DNA from: Stutzerimonas stutzeri
GTDB lineage: Bacteria; Pseudomonadota; Gammaproteobacteria; Pseudomonadales; Pseudomonadaceae
Reading direction: 5' to 3'
DNA: 64,000 bases
NCBI GenBank assembly: GCA_002387205.1
Contig: DGLA01000022.1
Location: 124,001-188,000 of the forward strand
Below, piece by piece: positions 1 to 7,831 of this stretch; positions within the stretch are counted from its first letter, which is position 1; each line of letters opens with the position of its first letter. The notes below the pieces were generated by a model, which saw only the letters and a program-made list of their open reading frames with translations, searched no databases and was not told the DNA's origin. The position numbers were made by a program, and so were the translations under genes.

Positions 1-1
1 G

Positions 2-826
2 CGGCGCGTACCGAAAGAGGGCTTGGGCGACGTCATCGGCTCGGATCGTTACATCGCAGGCTTGATCGACATGGGCTCCGGCCATCTGCACCCGCTCAAT
101 CTGGCGCTGGGAGAAGCGGCAGCGGCAGAATCACTGGGCGTACGGTTGTACGAAGAGTCCACCGTCGAACGAATCCAATACGGACCGCAGCTTCAGGTAC
201 ACACGGCGCGGGGCAGCGTCCGTGCTGGGCAGCTGGTCCTGGCCTGCAACGCTTATCTGGGCAAGCTGAACACATCGCTTGCGGGCAAGGTGTTGCCGGC
301 CGGCAGCTATATAATCGCCACCGAACCACTGCCGGAGGCGCTCAGAAGCCAATTGCTGCCGCAGAACATGGCCGTCTGCGACCAGCGGGTGGCGCTGGAT
401 TATTTTCGCCTGTCGGCTGACGGGAGACTGCTGTTTGGCGGCGCCTGCCATTACTCGGGACGCGACCCGAAAGACATCGAGGCCTATATGCAGCCCAAGA
501 TGCTGAAGGTGTTTCCGCAGTTGCAGGGCACCCGCATCGACTTCCAATGGGGCGGCATGATCGGCATTGGCGCCAATCGCCTGCCTCAGATCGGTCGGTT
601 GCAGGACCAGCCCAACGTTTATTACGCCCAGGCCTACGCCGGGCACGGCTTGAACGCCACGCATCTGGCCGGTCGACTCCTGGCCGAAGCCATCACCGGA
701 CAGGCTGAAGGCCGTTTCGACCTGTTCGCTCGCGTGCCGCACCCGACCTTCCCCGGCGGCCAACGCCTGCGCTCACCACTGCTGGCGCTGGGCATGCTCT
801 GGCACCGGCTAAGGGATCAGTTCTGA
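2..826 (+). CDS. FAD-dependent amine oxidoreductase (OrdL/PuuB-like), 5' truncated
   Basis: The frame is open from base 2, so the start and the N-terminal FAD-binding Rossmann fold lie outside the window; 274 codons are visible. The remainder resembles the C-terminal two thirds of DAO-family flavoenzymes of the gamma-glutamylputrescine oxidase type. It has a substrate-domain stretch with 'WGGMIGIGANRLPQIGR' and a terminal FAD-contact segment 'YAQAYAGHGLNATHLAGR'. Such enzymes oxidatively deaminate (poly)amine derivatives in the cytoplasm. The substrate cannot be read from the sequence. It ends at TGA 824-826, 64 bases before the start of the next gene, which is on the same strand. Confidence 0.8.
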   Translation, partial: RRVPKEGLGDVIGSDRYIAGLIDMGSGHLHPLNLALGEAAAAESLGVRLYEESTVERIQYGPQLQVHTARGSVRAGQLVLACNAYLGKLNTSLAGKVLPAGSYIIATEPLPEALRSQLLPQNMAVCDQRVALDYFRLSADGRLLFGGACHYSGRDPKDIEAYMQPKMLKVFPQLQGTRIDFQWGGMIGIGANRLPQIGRLQDQPNVYYAQAYAGHGLNATHLAGRLLAEAITGQAEGRFDLFARVPHPTFPGGQRLRSPLLALGMLWHRLRDQF

Positions 827-852
827 ATTCTGCCGTTGCGCTGACGTCCAAG

Positions 853-879
853 CTGTCGAGGAATAACAATCGACAGGAG
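853..879 (+). promoter_or_regulatory. RBS-proximal hairpin with A-rich loop (candidate Crc/Hfq site)
   Basis: Perfect 7-bp inverted repeat CTGTCGA (853-859) / TCGACAG (870-876). The loop contains AATAACAA (862-869), which fits the AAnAAnAA Crc/Hfq motif. The Shine-Dalgarno AGGAG (875-879) begins in the 3' arm, so folding or protein binding could affect translation of the next gene. The structure is visible; the function is inferred. Confidence 0.4.
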
Positions 880-890
880 TGACCCTGCGC

Positions 891-2435
891 ATGCGTCTGC
901 TACTCGTGGCAGTGCTGTTCCTGGCTGGCTGCGCCGGCCAGATCACCCCCACCCCGCCATCTTATGCATTGCCGAGCCACCACTCTGCGCTGGCCCGGCA
1001 AGTCGAGACGCTGGCAGCCGAGCAGCCTACGGGCACGTCCGGCTTTCGACTGCTGTCCGACAGCGCCGATGCCTTTGCAGCGCGTATGGAGATGATCCGC
1101 CATACCCAGACCAGCCTCGATGTGCAGTATTACATCGTCCATGACGGACTCAGCACGCGAGCATTGATCGACGAAGTGCTGCGCGCCGCCGACCGCGGCG
1201 TCAGGGTCCGGCTGCTACTCGACGACACCACCAGTGATGGCGGCGACTACCAGATCGCCACTTTGGCGGCGCACCCGAACATCCATATCCGCGTATTCAA
1301 CCCGCTGCACCTTGGCCGCAGCAATGCCATCACCCGATCGCTCGGACGATTGCTGAACCTTTCACAACAACACAGGCGGATGCACAACAAGCTGATGCTG
1401 GCCGACAGCAGCCTGGTCATCGTTGGGGGGCGCAATCTGGGGGACGAGTATTTCGACGTGGATCTGGGGTTCAACTTCGCCGACATCGACCTGCTCGCAG
1501 CCGGGCCGGTCGCCGCAGAACTGGCGGTGAGTTTCGACCAATACTGGAACCATCAGCTCAGCGTGCCGATCCAGCAGTTTCTGCGCAATCCGCCCAACAG
1601 CGTCGACCTTCAACAGGCGCGCCATGACATTGCGCGCTACCTGCAGGCTGAACGTCGCAAACAGGATCGTCGTTTCCAGCACCTGATGGGCAAACTGCAG
1701 GCACCGCTGCTTCAATCCTGGCTGGCTGAGCTGATCTGGGCGCCAGGCAAATCGATGTGGGACCATCCCGACAAGATCGAAGCAGCCGGCATCCCGGATG
1801 AAAGTCTGCTCCTGACCACTCAGCTGCAGCCGAGCCTGGACGGCGTCCGGCGCTCGATGACCCTGATCTCCGCTTATTTCGTACCGACCAGCGAAGGCGT
1901 CGAATACCTTGCCAGCCACGCCAACGACGGTGTCGCCGTGCAGGTCCTGACGAACTCCCTCGAAGCCACCGATGTGCCAGCGGTCCACGGCGGATATGCA
2001 CCCTATCGGGTCGCATTGTTGAAGGCCGGAGTCCGGCTGTTCGAGCTGCGCCGACAACCGGATCAGGAAATCCTGTACAGCCTCAGCGGCGATTCGGAAT
2101 CGAGCCTGCACAGCAAGGCGGCCGTGCTCGACCGCGAGCGGGTGTTTCTCGGCTCGCTGAACTTCGATCCGCGCTCGGTCCTATGGAATACCGAGGTCGG
2201 CATACTGATCGACAGCCCCACCCTGGCCAACGAGGTCCATCAGCTGTCGCTGGAAGGCACGTCTCCCGCCGTCAGTTACGAGGTAAGGCTGATCGAGCGC
2301 AATGGCGAAGAGCAACTGGTCTGGGTCGCCGAAGATGAGGGGCAACGCAAGGTGCTGTTGCGCGAGCCCGGAGGTGCCTGGCGGCGGTTCAATGCATGGC
2401 TCAGCGAAGCCATCGGCCTGGAGCGGATGCTCTAG
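891..2435 (+). CDS. Phospholipase D-family lipoprotein
   Basis: Predicted 514-aa lipoprotein of the PLD superfamily (cardiolipin synthase/YmdC-like). ATG 891 is chosen because AGGAG lies at 875-879; the in-frame GTG at 879 overlaps that ribosome site. The N-terminus is a lipoprotein signal ending in a lipobox LAGC (Cys14). Two HKD catalytic motifs are intact: HNKLMLADS near residue 165 and HSKAAVLD near residue 407, each followed by a G-G/S-x-N element (VGGRN, LGSLN). Two HKD motifs in one chain imply a phosphatidyl-transfer or hydrolysis reaction at the membrane surface. It is not obviously in an operon, and the true lipid substrate is unknown. Confidence 0.85.
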   Translation: MRLLLVAVLFLAGCAGQITPTPPSYALPSHHSALARQVETLAAEQPTGTSGFRLLSDSADAFAARMEMIRHTQTSLDVQYYIVHDGLSTRALIDEVLRAADRGVRVRLLLDDTTSDGGDYQIATLAAHPNIHIRVFNPLHLGRSNAITRSLGRLLNLSQQHRRMHNKLMLADSSLVIVGGRNLGDEYFDVDLGFNFADIDLLAAGPVAAELAVSFDQYWNHQLSVPIQQFLRNPPNSVDLQQARHDIARYLQAERRKQDRRFQHLMGKLQAPLLQSWLAELIWAPGKSMWDHPDKIEAAGIPDESLLLTTQLQPSLDGVRRSMTLISAYFVPTSEGVEYLASHANDGVAVQVLTNSLEATDVPAVHGGYAPYRVALLKAGVRLFELRRQPDQEILYSLSGDSESSLHSKAAVLDRERVFLGSLNFDPRSVLWNTEVGILIDSPTLANEVHQLSLEGTSPAVSYEVRLIERNGEEQLVWVAEDEGQRKVLLREPGGAWRRFNAWLSEAIGLERML

Positions 2436-2596
2436 CTGGTAGCCGGTAAAAGTTTCGTGTCACTTTGGCCAATATTGCCTCGCAAATGGCCGCGCTCGGG
2501 TAATTCACCCCTTGGAGTGACACCAGAGTGCCATTCCTTGACTAGGCTACGGAGCTGACAATGCGCAGCCCGCACCGGCCGCGCACCTGCTTCTAT

Positions 2597-2613
2597 AAAA
2601 ATAAAAAGGAGCG
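2597..2613 (+). promoter_or_regulatory. A-rich Crc/Hfq-like motif overlapping RBS
   Basis: The run AAAAATAAAAAGGAG (2597-2611) sits directly before ATG 2618. It contains two overlapping matches to AAnAAnAA and merges with the Shine-Dalgarno AAGGAG. This is the position at which Hfq/Crc repress translation in Pseudomonas. Candidate only. Confidence 0.4.
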
Positions 2614-2617
2614 CGAC

Positions 2618-3364
2618 ATGCCTCATCGCACATGGCTATGGATGGCGGTCTTGCTGGGCTGCTGGTGGCCAGCCCTGCTCAACTCCGCCCAGGCTCAACC
2701 ATTCACCGCGCTGGAAAACATGCAGATCCATGCCAACCGCGCCACCAGCAGTCTGCTGCTCTATCGCGGCGAAGGCTTTCAAAAAGCGCATCTGACCCGG
2801 ATGGAAAACGACCTCCAGGCGCTGGCAGCTACGGTCAGCCAATTCCAGGCGGCAAGCAGCGAGCTTCGCGAGCTTCACCGCCATCTGCAAACCACGCTAC
2901 GCGAGGGTGCAGGGTTCGGCCATGAGGAAGACGACATGCCATGGGGCTGGCCCTTGCAGATGAGCAAGGCATTACGCGATTTCCTGACTGCCGTTCGCAG
3001 CCAGCAGGGCGCAGACGGCAGTGCCGAGCTGCCAGCCAAGGTCGAATACCTCGCTGTGCAGTATCTGAGCCGCGCCTATGTCGGGTCATTCGAAACCGCG
3101 CGCGAGCAACCGGACACCTACCTGGGTCAGGACGAACGGCGACTGGTGCCGTCGATTGACAGCCAGCTGGCCTTGCTGGACAGCAAGGCCGACCCCGCCA
3201 TTGCCAGGCTGAAGACCCGCTGGAGTTTCCTGAAAGTCGCGCTGGAAGACATGAACAGCGGCACCAACAGCTTCAACACCGCCTCCGGCCGACCCTTCGC
3301 CCCGATCATGGTCGACCGCCATACCCGCAGTCTTAGCGACCAATGGATGGCGCTCGCTCCGTGA
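2618..3364 (+). CDS. Hypothetical exported protein
   Basis: A 248-aa protein I do not recognise. ATG 2618 follows AAGGAG at a 6-base spacing; an in-frame ATG at 2561 lacks a ribosome site. Residues 1-28 form a typical signal peptide (MPHRTWLW, hydrophobic core, NSAQAQ cleavage region). The mature part is mainly helical and polar, without Cys clusters or recognisable motifs, and its end (TRSLSDQWMALAP) is soluble. It is probably periplasmic. It lies alone between the PLD lipoprotein and a convergent membrane gene. The A-rich leader suggests carbon-source control. Confidence 0.7.
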   Translation: MPHRTWLWMAVLLGCWWPALLNSAQAQPFTALENMQIHANRATSSLLLYRGEGFQKAHLTRMENDLQALAATVSQFQAASSELRELHRHLQTTLREGAGFGHEEDDMPWGWPLQMSKALRDFLTAVRSQQGADGSAELPAKVEYLAVQYLSRAYVGSFETAREQPDTYLGQDERRLVPSIDSQLALLDSKADPAIARLKTRWSFLKVALEDMNSGTNSFNTASGRPFAPIMVDRHTRSLSDQWMALAP

Positions 3365-3370
3365 CTCGAC

Positions 3371-3892
3371 TCATGCGTCGAGCGGGCGTCGACGCACCTG
3401 CACCGGCCCGACGCGGGCCTCGATGGCCAGACGCAGCGGTTCGCGGCAGCCCAGCATGAAGCCGAGTTCGGCAGCCACGAACAGAGGTCCGATGATCAGA
3501 CCGGTCAGGTCGTCGACAAACGCCGGCTTGCGCCCCTCGAAGTAGTGGCCGACAAACTGGATGACCCAGCCCACCACAAACAAGCCCAGCCCGGCGCTCA
3601 GCCAGACTGCTGTGGCTGCCTGCGCCAGTACCGCACCGACCCAGACACTGGCCAGCAATACCAGCGCCATGATCGCGGCGAAACGCAGATCCAGACGCAA
3701 GTAGAACAAGGTCGCGGCCAGCGCAACCAGCGCGGCCGGGCTTAGCCAGACACCGACATCCATACCCGGCCGGGACAACAGTACCGCTACCGCAACGACA
3801 ATCATCGGAATGCCAATGAAGTGGCTGAGCAGGTTGCGCGGATCGCGATGGTAGGCCGCGTACTGCGCCAGGTGTTCGGTAAGGGTCTTCAT
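3371..3892 (-). CDS. Mpo1-like (DUF962) membrane protein
   Basis: A 173-aa integral membrane protein of the DUF962/YGL010w (Mpo1) family. The signature pattern is visible: HRDPRN then HFIGIP near the N-terminus, and QFVGHYFEGRKPA after the third hydrophobic helix. These histidines bind iron in the yeast homologue, a dioxygenase acting in alpha-oxidation of 2-hydroxy fatty acids. I count four to five membrane segments. Start MKTLTEH is preferred over an upstream in-frame ATG because a GGAG lies just before it. It is convergent with the exported protein upstream. The bacterial role is unproven. Confidence 0.75.
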   Translation of the reverse strand: MKTLTEHLAQYAAYHRDPRNLLSHFIGIPMIVVAVAVLLSRPGMDVGVWLSPAALVALAATLFYLRLDLRFAAIMALVLLASVWVGAVLAQAATAVWLSAGLGLFVVGWVIQFVGHYFEGRKPAFVDDLTGLIIGPLFVAAELGFMLGCREPLRLAIEARVGPVQVRRRPLDA

Positions 3893-4010
3893 TGCATGCT
3901 CCGGTTTTGCCTGCCACAAGCTTAGTCAGCTCGCCGGCATGCCGGGTGGCGATGGCCCGTCAGTGAGTGCCAAACACCACCGCGCTTCGGCCATCGACGG
4001 CTACCGGCCG

Positions 4011-5579
4011 CTAGGGTTCCGGCCGGTAGCCCAGCCGCAGGCCACCCCAGTGCCGGCCGCGAACATGGATCGGCACCGAGAGGTCGTGCATCAACTCACC
4101 GGTATCCCTGCTATAGGTCTGCAGCAGCACCTTGCGCTCATGACTGCCACAGCGCCCTCCGGTGCGATCGTTGAACAGCCGCTTGCTCCGACTCTTGACC
4201 CGGTCAATCGCAGGATCGCCCACCGGCGGCTGGCTGAACGCACGGTTGTGCGTGGGCACATAGCCTTCTGGTGTGGTGGCGATGGCATAGACCAGCGCGT
4301 CGTTGCGCGTGAGCAGCGGTTCCTGGATCGCTGGCAGGACCTGGTCGGCGTAACGGTCGAAGCGAGTGTGATAACGCACCGGATCGGTGCCCGCCTGCGC
4401 CTTGTAGTTGCGATCGAACAGATCATCGACCGTCAGCCGTCCGGCCTCCAGATCCGCCTCGAAACGCGCAGCGATCGCCGCGGCGCCCTCCTGCGCCAGG
4501 TCGAAGATGCGCTGATGATAGTCGTCGAGCTGGACTTCGGCGAGCTGTTCACTGACTGCCTCTGCCTGACCGACGAGGTTCTCCGCCGCCTGTTCCAGCT
4601 GCTGGGTCTGAGCCTCGCTGTCCAGCGCATCGCCACGCAGCTGATCCAGCGCAACGAACAGCTGGGTCAGCCGCTCATGATTGCTGGCCGTGCCCGAAGT
4701 GATCTCCGCCACCTGCTTTTCGACATCGCCGGCCAACTCAGCGATGCCGGTGAGCTGCGCACCCGTTCCGGCAATCTGTTCGGCCGCTTCGTCGAGCTCG
4801 CTGGCCTGTTGCTGGATATGCGTGACCACCGCCTCGCTCTGCTGGCGGATATCGCCAACCATTCGCCCGACCTCTTCGGTCGCGGTACTGGTGCGTCCAG
4901 CGAGATTACGCACCTCATCGGCCACCACGGCAAAGCCGCGCCCGGCCTCACCGGCCCGGGCAGCCTCGATCGCCGCATTGAGCGCGAGTAGGTTGGTCTG
5001 ACTGGCGATAGCCTGAATCACATCGGTGATCTGGCGGATCTCTTCGGTGCGCGCCGAGAGTCCATCGAGTAACTCACGGCTGGACTGGGTCTGTGCGCTG
5101 AGTGCCTGCATGCGTTCGATGGCGTCCTGCAGCGCCGCACGGCCCGTGTCGCTGCTTCGCCGCACCGCTTCGGCGGCCTCCAGGGCCTGGCGGGCACGGC
5201 TGGCGCTGTCCTGCTCGGTCGCGGTCATCGCCTCGGCCCCATTGGCGATTTCGCTGATGGCGACCAACTGTGACTTCAGGCGTGCCGCCAACTGCTCGGC
5301 GCTATACGAGACCTGGGCCGCCGACAGCGCGTTATGGCAGGTGTGACGTGACAGCCTGCTGCTCAGCGCAGCGAAACCCGAAGCATCAGCCTCGGCCGCG
5401 GGCGACTCGGCAGTACGCACGCGCCCCGTCCAGAACCAGGGCATGAGACCAAGCAACAGCATCGGCACCGCTACCAGGTAGAACGGTGGCTCCAGGAAGC
5501 GATAAACCAGCAACAGCCCAAGCAGAGCCACGGCATGAAGCAGACAGGCCCAGGGGTGAAGAAGGAGATAAGGGCGCAT
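4011..5579 (-). CDS. Methyl-accepting chemotaxis protein with C-terminal sensor region
   Basis: A 522-aa chemoreceptor. Two membrane helices lie in the first 55 residues (LLLHPWACLL..., FYLVAVPMLLLG) with almost no periplasmic loop. The coiled-coil signalling domain follows, and its conserved hairpin tip reads QTNLLALNAAIEAARAGE, followed by GRGFAVVADEVRNLA. After the signalling domain there is a ~130-residue C-terminal region (VPTHNRAFSQPP ... RHWGGLRLGYRP) resembling the PAS/Cache-like sensor modules found after some Pseudomonas receptors. Sensing is therefore probably cytoplasmic. Start MRPYLLL follows AAGAGG with a 6-base gap. An ACAACAAGAGG sequence there resembles a Crc/Hfq site. Confidence 0.88.
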   Translation of the reverse strand: MRPYLLLHPWACLLHAVALLGLLLVYRFLEPPFYLVAVPMLLLGLMPWFWTGRVRTAESPAAEADASGFAALSSRLSRHTCHNALSAAQVSYSAEQLAARLKSQLVAISEIANGAEAMTATEQDSASRARQALEAAEAVRRSSDTGRAALQDAIERMQALSAQTQSSRELLDGLSARTEEIRQITDVIQAIASQTNLLALNAAIEAARAGEAGRGFAVVADEVRNLAGRTSTATEEVGRMVGDIRQQSEAVVTHIQQQASELDEAAEQIAGTGAQLTGIAELAGDVEKQVAEITSGTASNHERLTQLFVALDQLRGDALDSEAQTQQLEQAAENLVGQAEAVSEQLAEVQLDDYHQRIFDLAQEGAAAIAARFEADLEAGRLTVDDLFDRNYKAQAGTDPVRYHTRFDRYADQVLPAIQEPLLTRNDALVYAIATTPEGYVPTHNRAFSQPPVGDPAIDRVKSRSKRLFNDRTGGRCGSHERKVLLQTYSRDTGELMHDLSVPIHVRGRHWGGLRLGYRPEP

Positions 5580-5736
5580 GGATGGCCTCTTGTTGTCATC
5601 CGGAAAAGGGGGTTGTACCACCTCTGCCACCAATGACCAGTATCCCTTGGCAGCAACCGGCCTGAACGCCGGTTACCGGGTTAACGGCAGCAACCGACGT
5701 TCCTTGAGCTGGATAGCTAATGAATGCAAGCCGCAT

Positions 5737-7254
5737 TCAGCACGGCATATCGGGCGCCGCCAGCGGCAGGCCGAGCTGCACCCGCCGGCGCAGCCAGGGG
5801 CTGGGCCGGTAGCGCGGTTCGTTGCCATAGCACGCCTGCATATTTTCCAGTATCGCCAGGATTCTCGCCGGGCCGTAGTGTTCGGCGAAACCCAGCGGGC
5901 CCTTGGGGTAGCCCAGGGCGAGCTGAACGGCGCGGTCGAGCGTCTGCGGCGTCGCGATGCCTTTCTGAGCGATCTCGCAGCCTAGATTGACGATGCTGGC
6001 CACGATGCGCTGACTGACGAATCCGGGTGAGTCGTTGATCACCTCGACCGGCACGCCATCAGCGCCCAGGGCCTGGCGGGCCTGTGCCTCCAATACCGGA
6101 TCGAGGGCCGGTTGACGCATCAGCACACGACGCTTGTCGAGATCGCTGAAGGTATCCAGGGCCAGGGTTCGAACCGCTGGTAAGCCCAGCCGCTCGATGC
6201 ACTGGCTGGCATCCTCGCCCAGCGGAGTAATCAGGCAGACCGCCTGGTCCGACGGTTCGCTGCCAGACTCCAGCACGACACCTGCCTGCTGCAGAAGCCC
6301 GCCGACACGCGCTCGAAGTTCGGGCTCGATGCTGTCGAGCCAGAAGGGCCGATCGATGGTTACCGGATCGAAGCGAGGCTCGGGCGAGCGAATCTGCTGA
6401 CTCTCTTCGTAACGATAGTAGCCTTCACCGGTCTTGCGCCCCAGCAATCCCGCCGCTACCCGTTGTGCGGCCAGGTAAGACGGCGTATAGCGCGGATCGC
6501 TGTAGAACTGGTCGTGCACCGACTCCATCACCGCATGGGAAATGTCGAGACCGGTGAGGTCGAACAGCTCGAACGGCCCCATACGAAAGCCCGGACCGTC
6601 CCGCAGGATGCGGTCGATCTGCTCGGGCGTGGCGATGCCTTCGCTGAGAATACGCTGGGCCTCGGTGCCATAGGCGCGGCCGGCATGGTTGACCAGAAAG
6701 CCGGGGGTGTCCGGCGTGATCGCCGGGAAATGCCCGGCCTGCTCGGCCAGCTGAACCAGCCGCTGGATGACTGCCGGATCGGTGCGTTCACCACGCACCA
6801 CTTCGACGAGCTTCATCAGCGGCACGGGATTGAAGAAATGAAAACCCGCCACCCGCTCAGGCCGCGAGCAGGCGCTGGCGATGCGGGTGACCGATAGCGA
6901 CGAGGTATTGGTGGCAAGTACGGCATCAGCCGCGATCAGGCTTTCCAGCTCGACAAACAGGCTCTGCTTCGCTTCGAGGTTCTCGACAATGGCCTCGATC
7001 AGCAGATCGCAGCCCGCCAGCTCTGTCAGCTTATGTGCCGGCTGCATGCGCTCGATGGTCGCCTGCAGCTCATCGGCTGACATGCGGCCCTTGGCAACGC
7101 TCCGCTCGAGCAGCCCGCGGTTGAATTGCAGAGCCTGATCGATCGCCTCGGAGCGGCTGTCATAGAGCCAGACACGCTGCCCGGCTCCGGCGAACAGTTG
7201 CGCTATGCCGCGCCCCATCGCGCCGGCGCCGATGATGCCGATACGGGAAAACAT
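5737..7254 (-). CDS. 3-hydroxyacyl-CoA dehydrogenase (PaaH/PaaC type)
   Basis: 505 aa. NAD-dependent oxidation of 3-hydroxyacyl-CoA to 3-ketoacyl-CoA. The N-terminal Rossmann fold starts GIIGAGAMGRGIAQ, with the family motif GFHFFNPVPLMKLVEV and catalytic His in that segment. Two C-terminal dimerisation domains follow; each carries the DSPGF/DTPGF pattern (residues about 180 and 410), so this is the longer ~500-aa form typical of phenylacetate-pathway and short-chain dehydrogenases. AGGAGG precedes ATG 7254. It is transcribed divergently from a thioesterase. No other paa genes are visible, so the pathway is uncertain. Confidence 0.88.
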   Translation of the reverse strand: MFSRIGIIGAGAMGRGIAQLFAGAGQRVWLYDSRSEAIDQALQFNRGLLERSVAKGRMSADELQATIERMQPAHKLTELAGCDLLIEAIVENLEAKQSLFVELESLIAADAVLATNTSSLSVTRIASACSRPERVAGFHFFNPVPLMKLVEVVRGERTDPAVIQRLVQLAEQAGHFPAITPDTPGFLVNHAGRAYGTEAQRILSEGIATPEQIDRILRDGPGFRMGPFELFDLTGLDISHAVMESVHDQFYSDPRYTPSYLAAQRVAAGLLGRKTGEGYYRYEESQQIRSPEPRFDPVTIDRPFWLDSIEPELRARVGGLLQQAGVVLESGSEPSDQAVCLITPLGEDASQCIERLGLPAVRTLALDTFSDLDKRRVLMRQPALDPVLEAQARQALGADGVPVEVINDSPGFVSQRIVASIVNLGCEIAQKGIATPQTLDRAVQLALGYPKGPLGFAEHYGPARILAILENMQACYGNEPRYRPSPWLRRRVQLGLPLAAPDMPC

Positions 7255-7384
7255 GCGAACCTCCTGGTTTGGACGGTTGGTGCCGCACCAGATATTTCGC
7301 AGTGCGGAATGGCATTCCGATTAATTGACCAAGAGCCTAAAGACTGCCAGTCTCGTCTGCAAGCCATCCGTAACCAGAACCATC

Positions 7385-7831
7385 ATGCCCACATCCGAAT
7401 ACACGCCCGAGTTACTGCGGGAAACCCAAGCAACGGTCACCGGCTTTTTCCAGGATGTCGGCTGTGAACTGGTCGCCTATGGCCAGGGCCATGCCGTCAT
7501 CGCCTTGAACCTGCAGCCGCGACACCTGAACAATGCCAGCAACATGCACGGCGGCGTGATGGCAACCTTGATGGATGTGGCCATGGGCCTCTGTGGCACC
7601 TGGGAGCCGGACCCGGCCCAGCGGCGGGTCGCAACCACCTTGTCGATGAGCCTCAATTTCAGCGCTCCGGCCTCTGCTGGCAGCCGCGTCAGGGCGGTAG
7701 CGAAATGCCGCTCGGGTGGGCACAAGATCTTCATGGCCGGCTGCGACCTGCTGGACGAGAACGACCGCCTGATTGCATTCGGAGAAGGCGTCTTCAAGCG
7801 TGGCGCGCTGCGCAGCGAGCTGCCCCGCTAA
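7385..7831 (+). CDS. PaaI-family hot-dog thioesterase
   Basis: A 148-aa single hot-dog fold acyl-CoA thioesterase. The PaaI signature NNASNMHGGVMATLMDVAMG is present, with HGG and the catalytic Asp on the long helix, followed by TTLSMSLNFSAPA. Start MPTSEYTPELL is chosen because homology begins there; an in-frame ATT/TTG extension upstream looks non-coding. It is divergent from the hydroxyacyl-CoA dehydrogenase, which suggests a shared acyl-CoA theme. The stop codon directly abuts the ATG of the next gene (TAAATG). Confidence 0.82.
   Translation: MPTSEYTPELLRETQATVTGFFQDVGCELVAYGQGHAVIALNLQPRHLNNASNMHGGVMATLMDVAMGLCGTWEPDPAQRRVATTLSMSLNFSAPASAGSRVRAVAKCRSGGHKIFMAGCDLLDENDRLIAFGEGVFKRGALRSELPR

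Noticed and set aside
2466..2480. TGGCCAATATTGCCT considered as a sigma-54 promoter
   Set aside because: GG and GC are 8 bases apart instead of 10, so the -24/-12 spacing does not fit.
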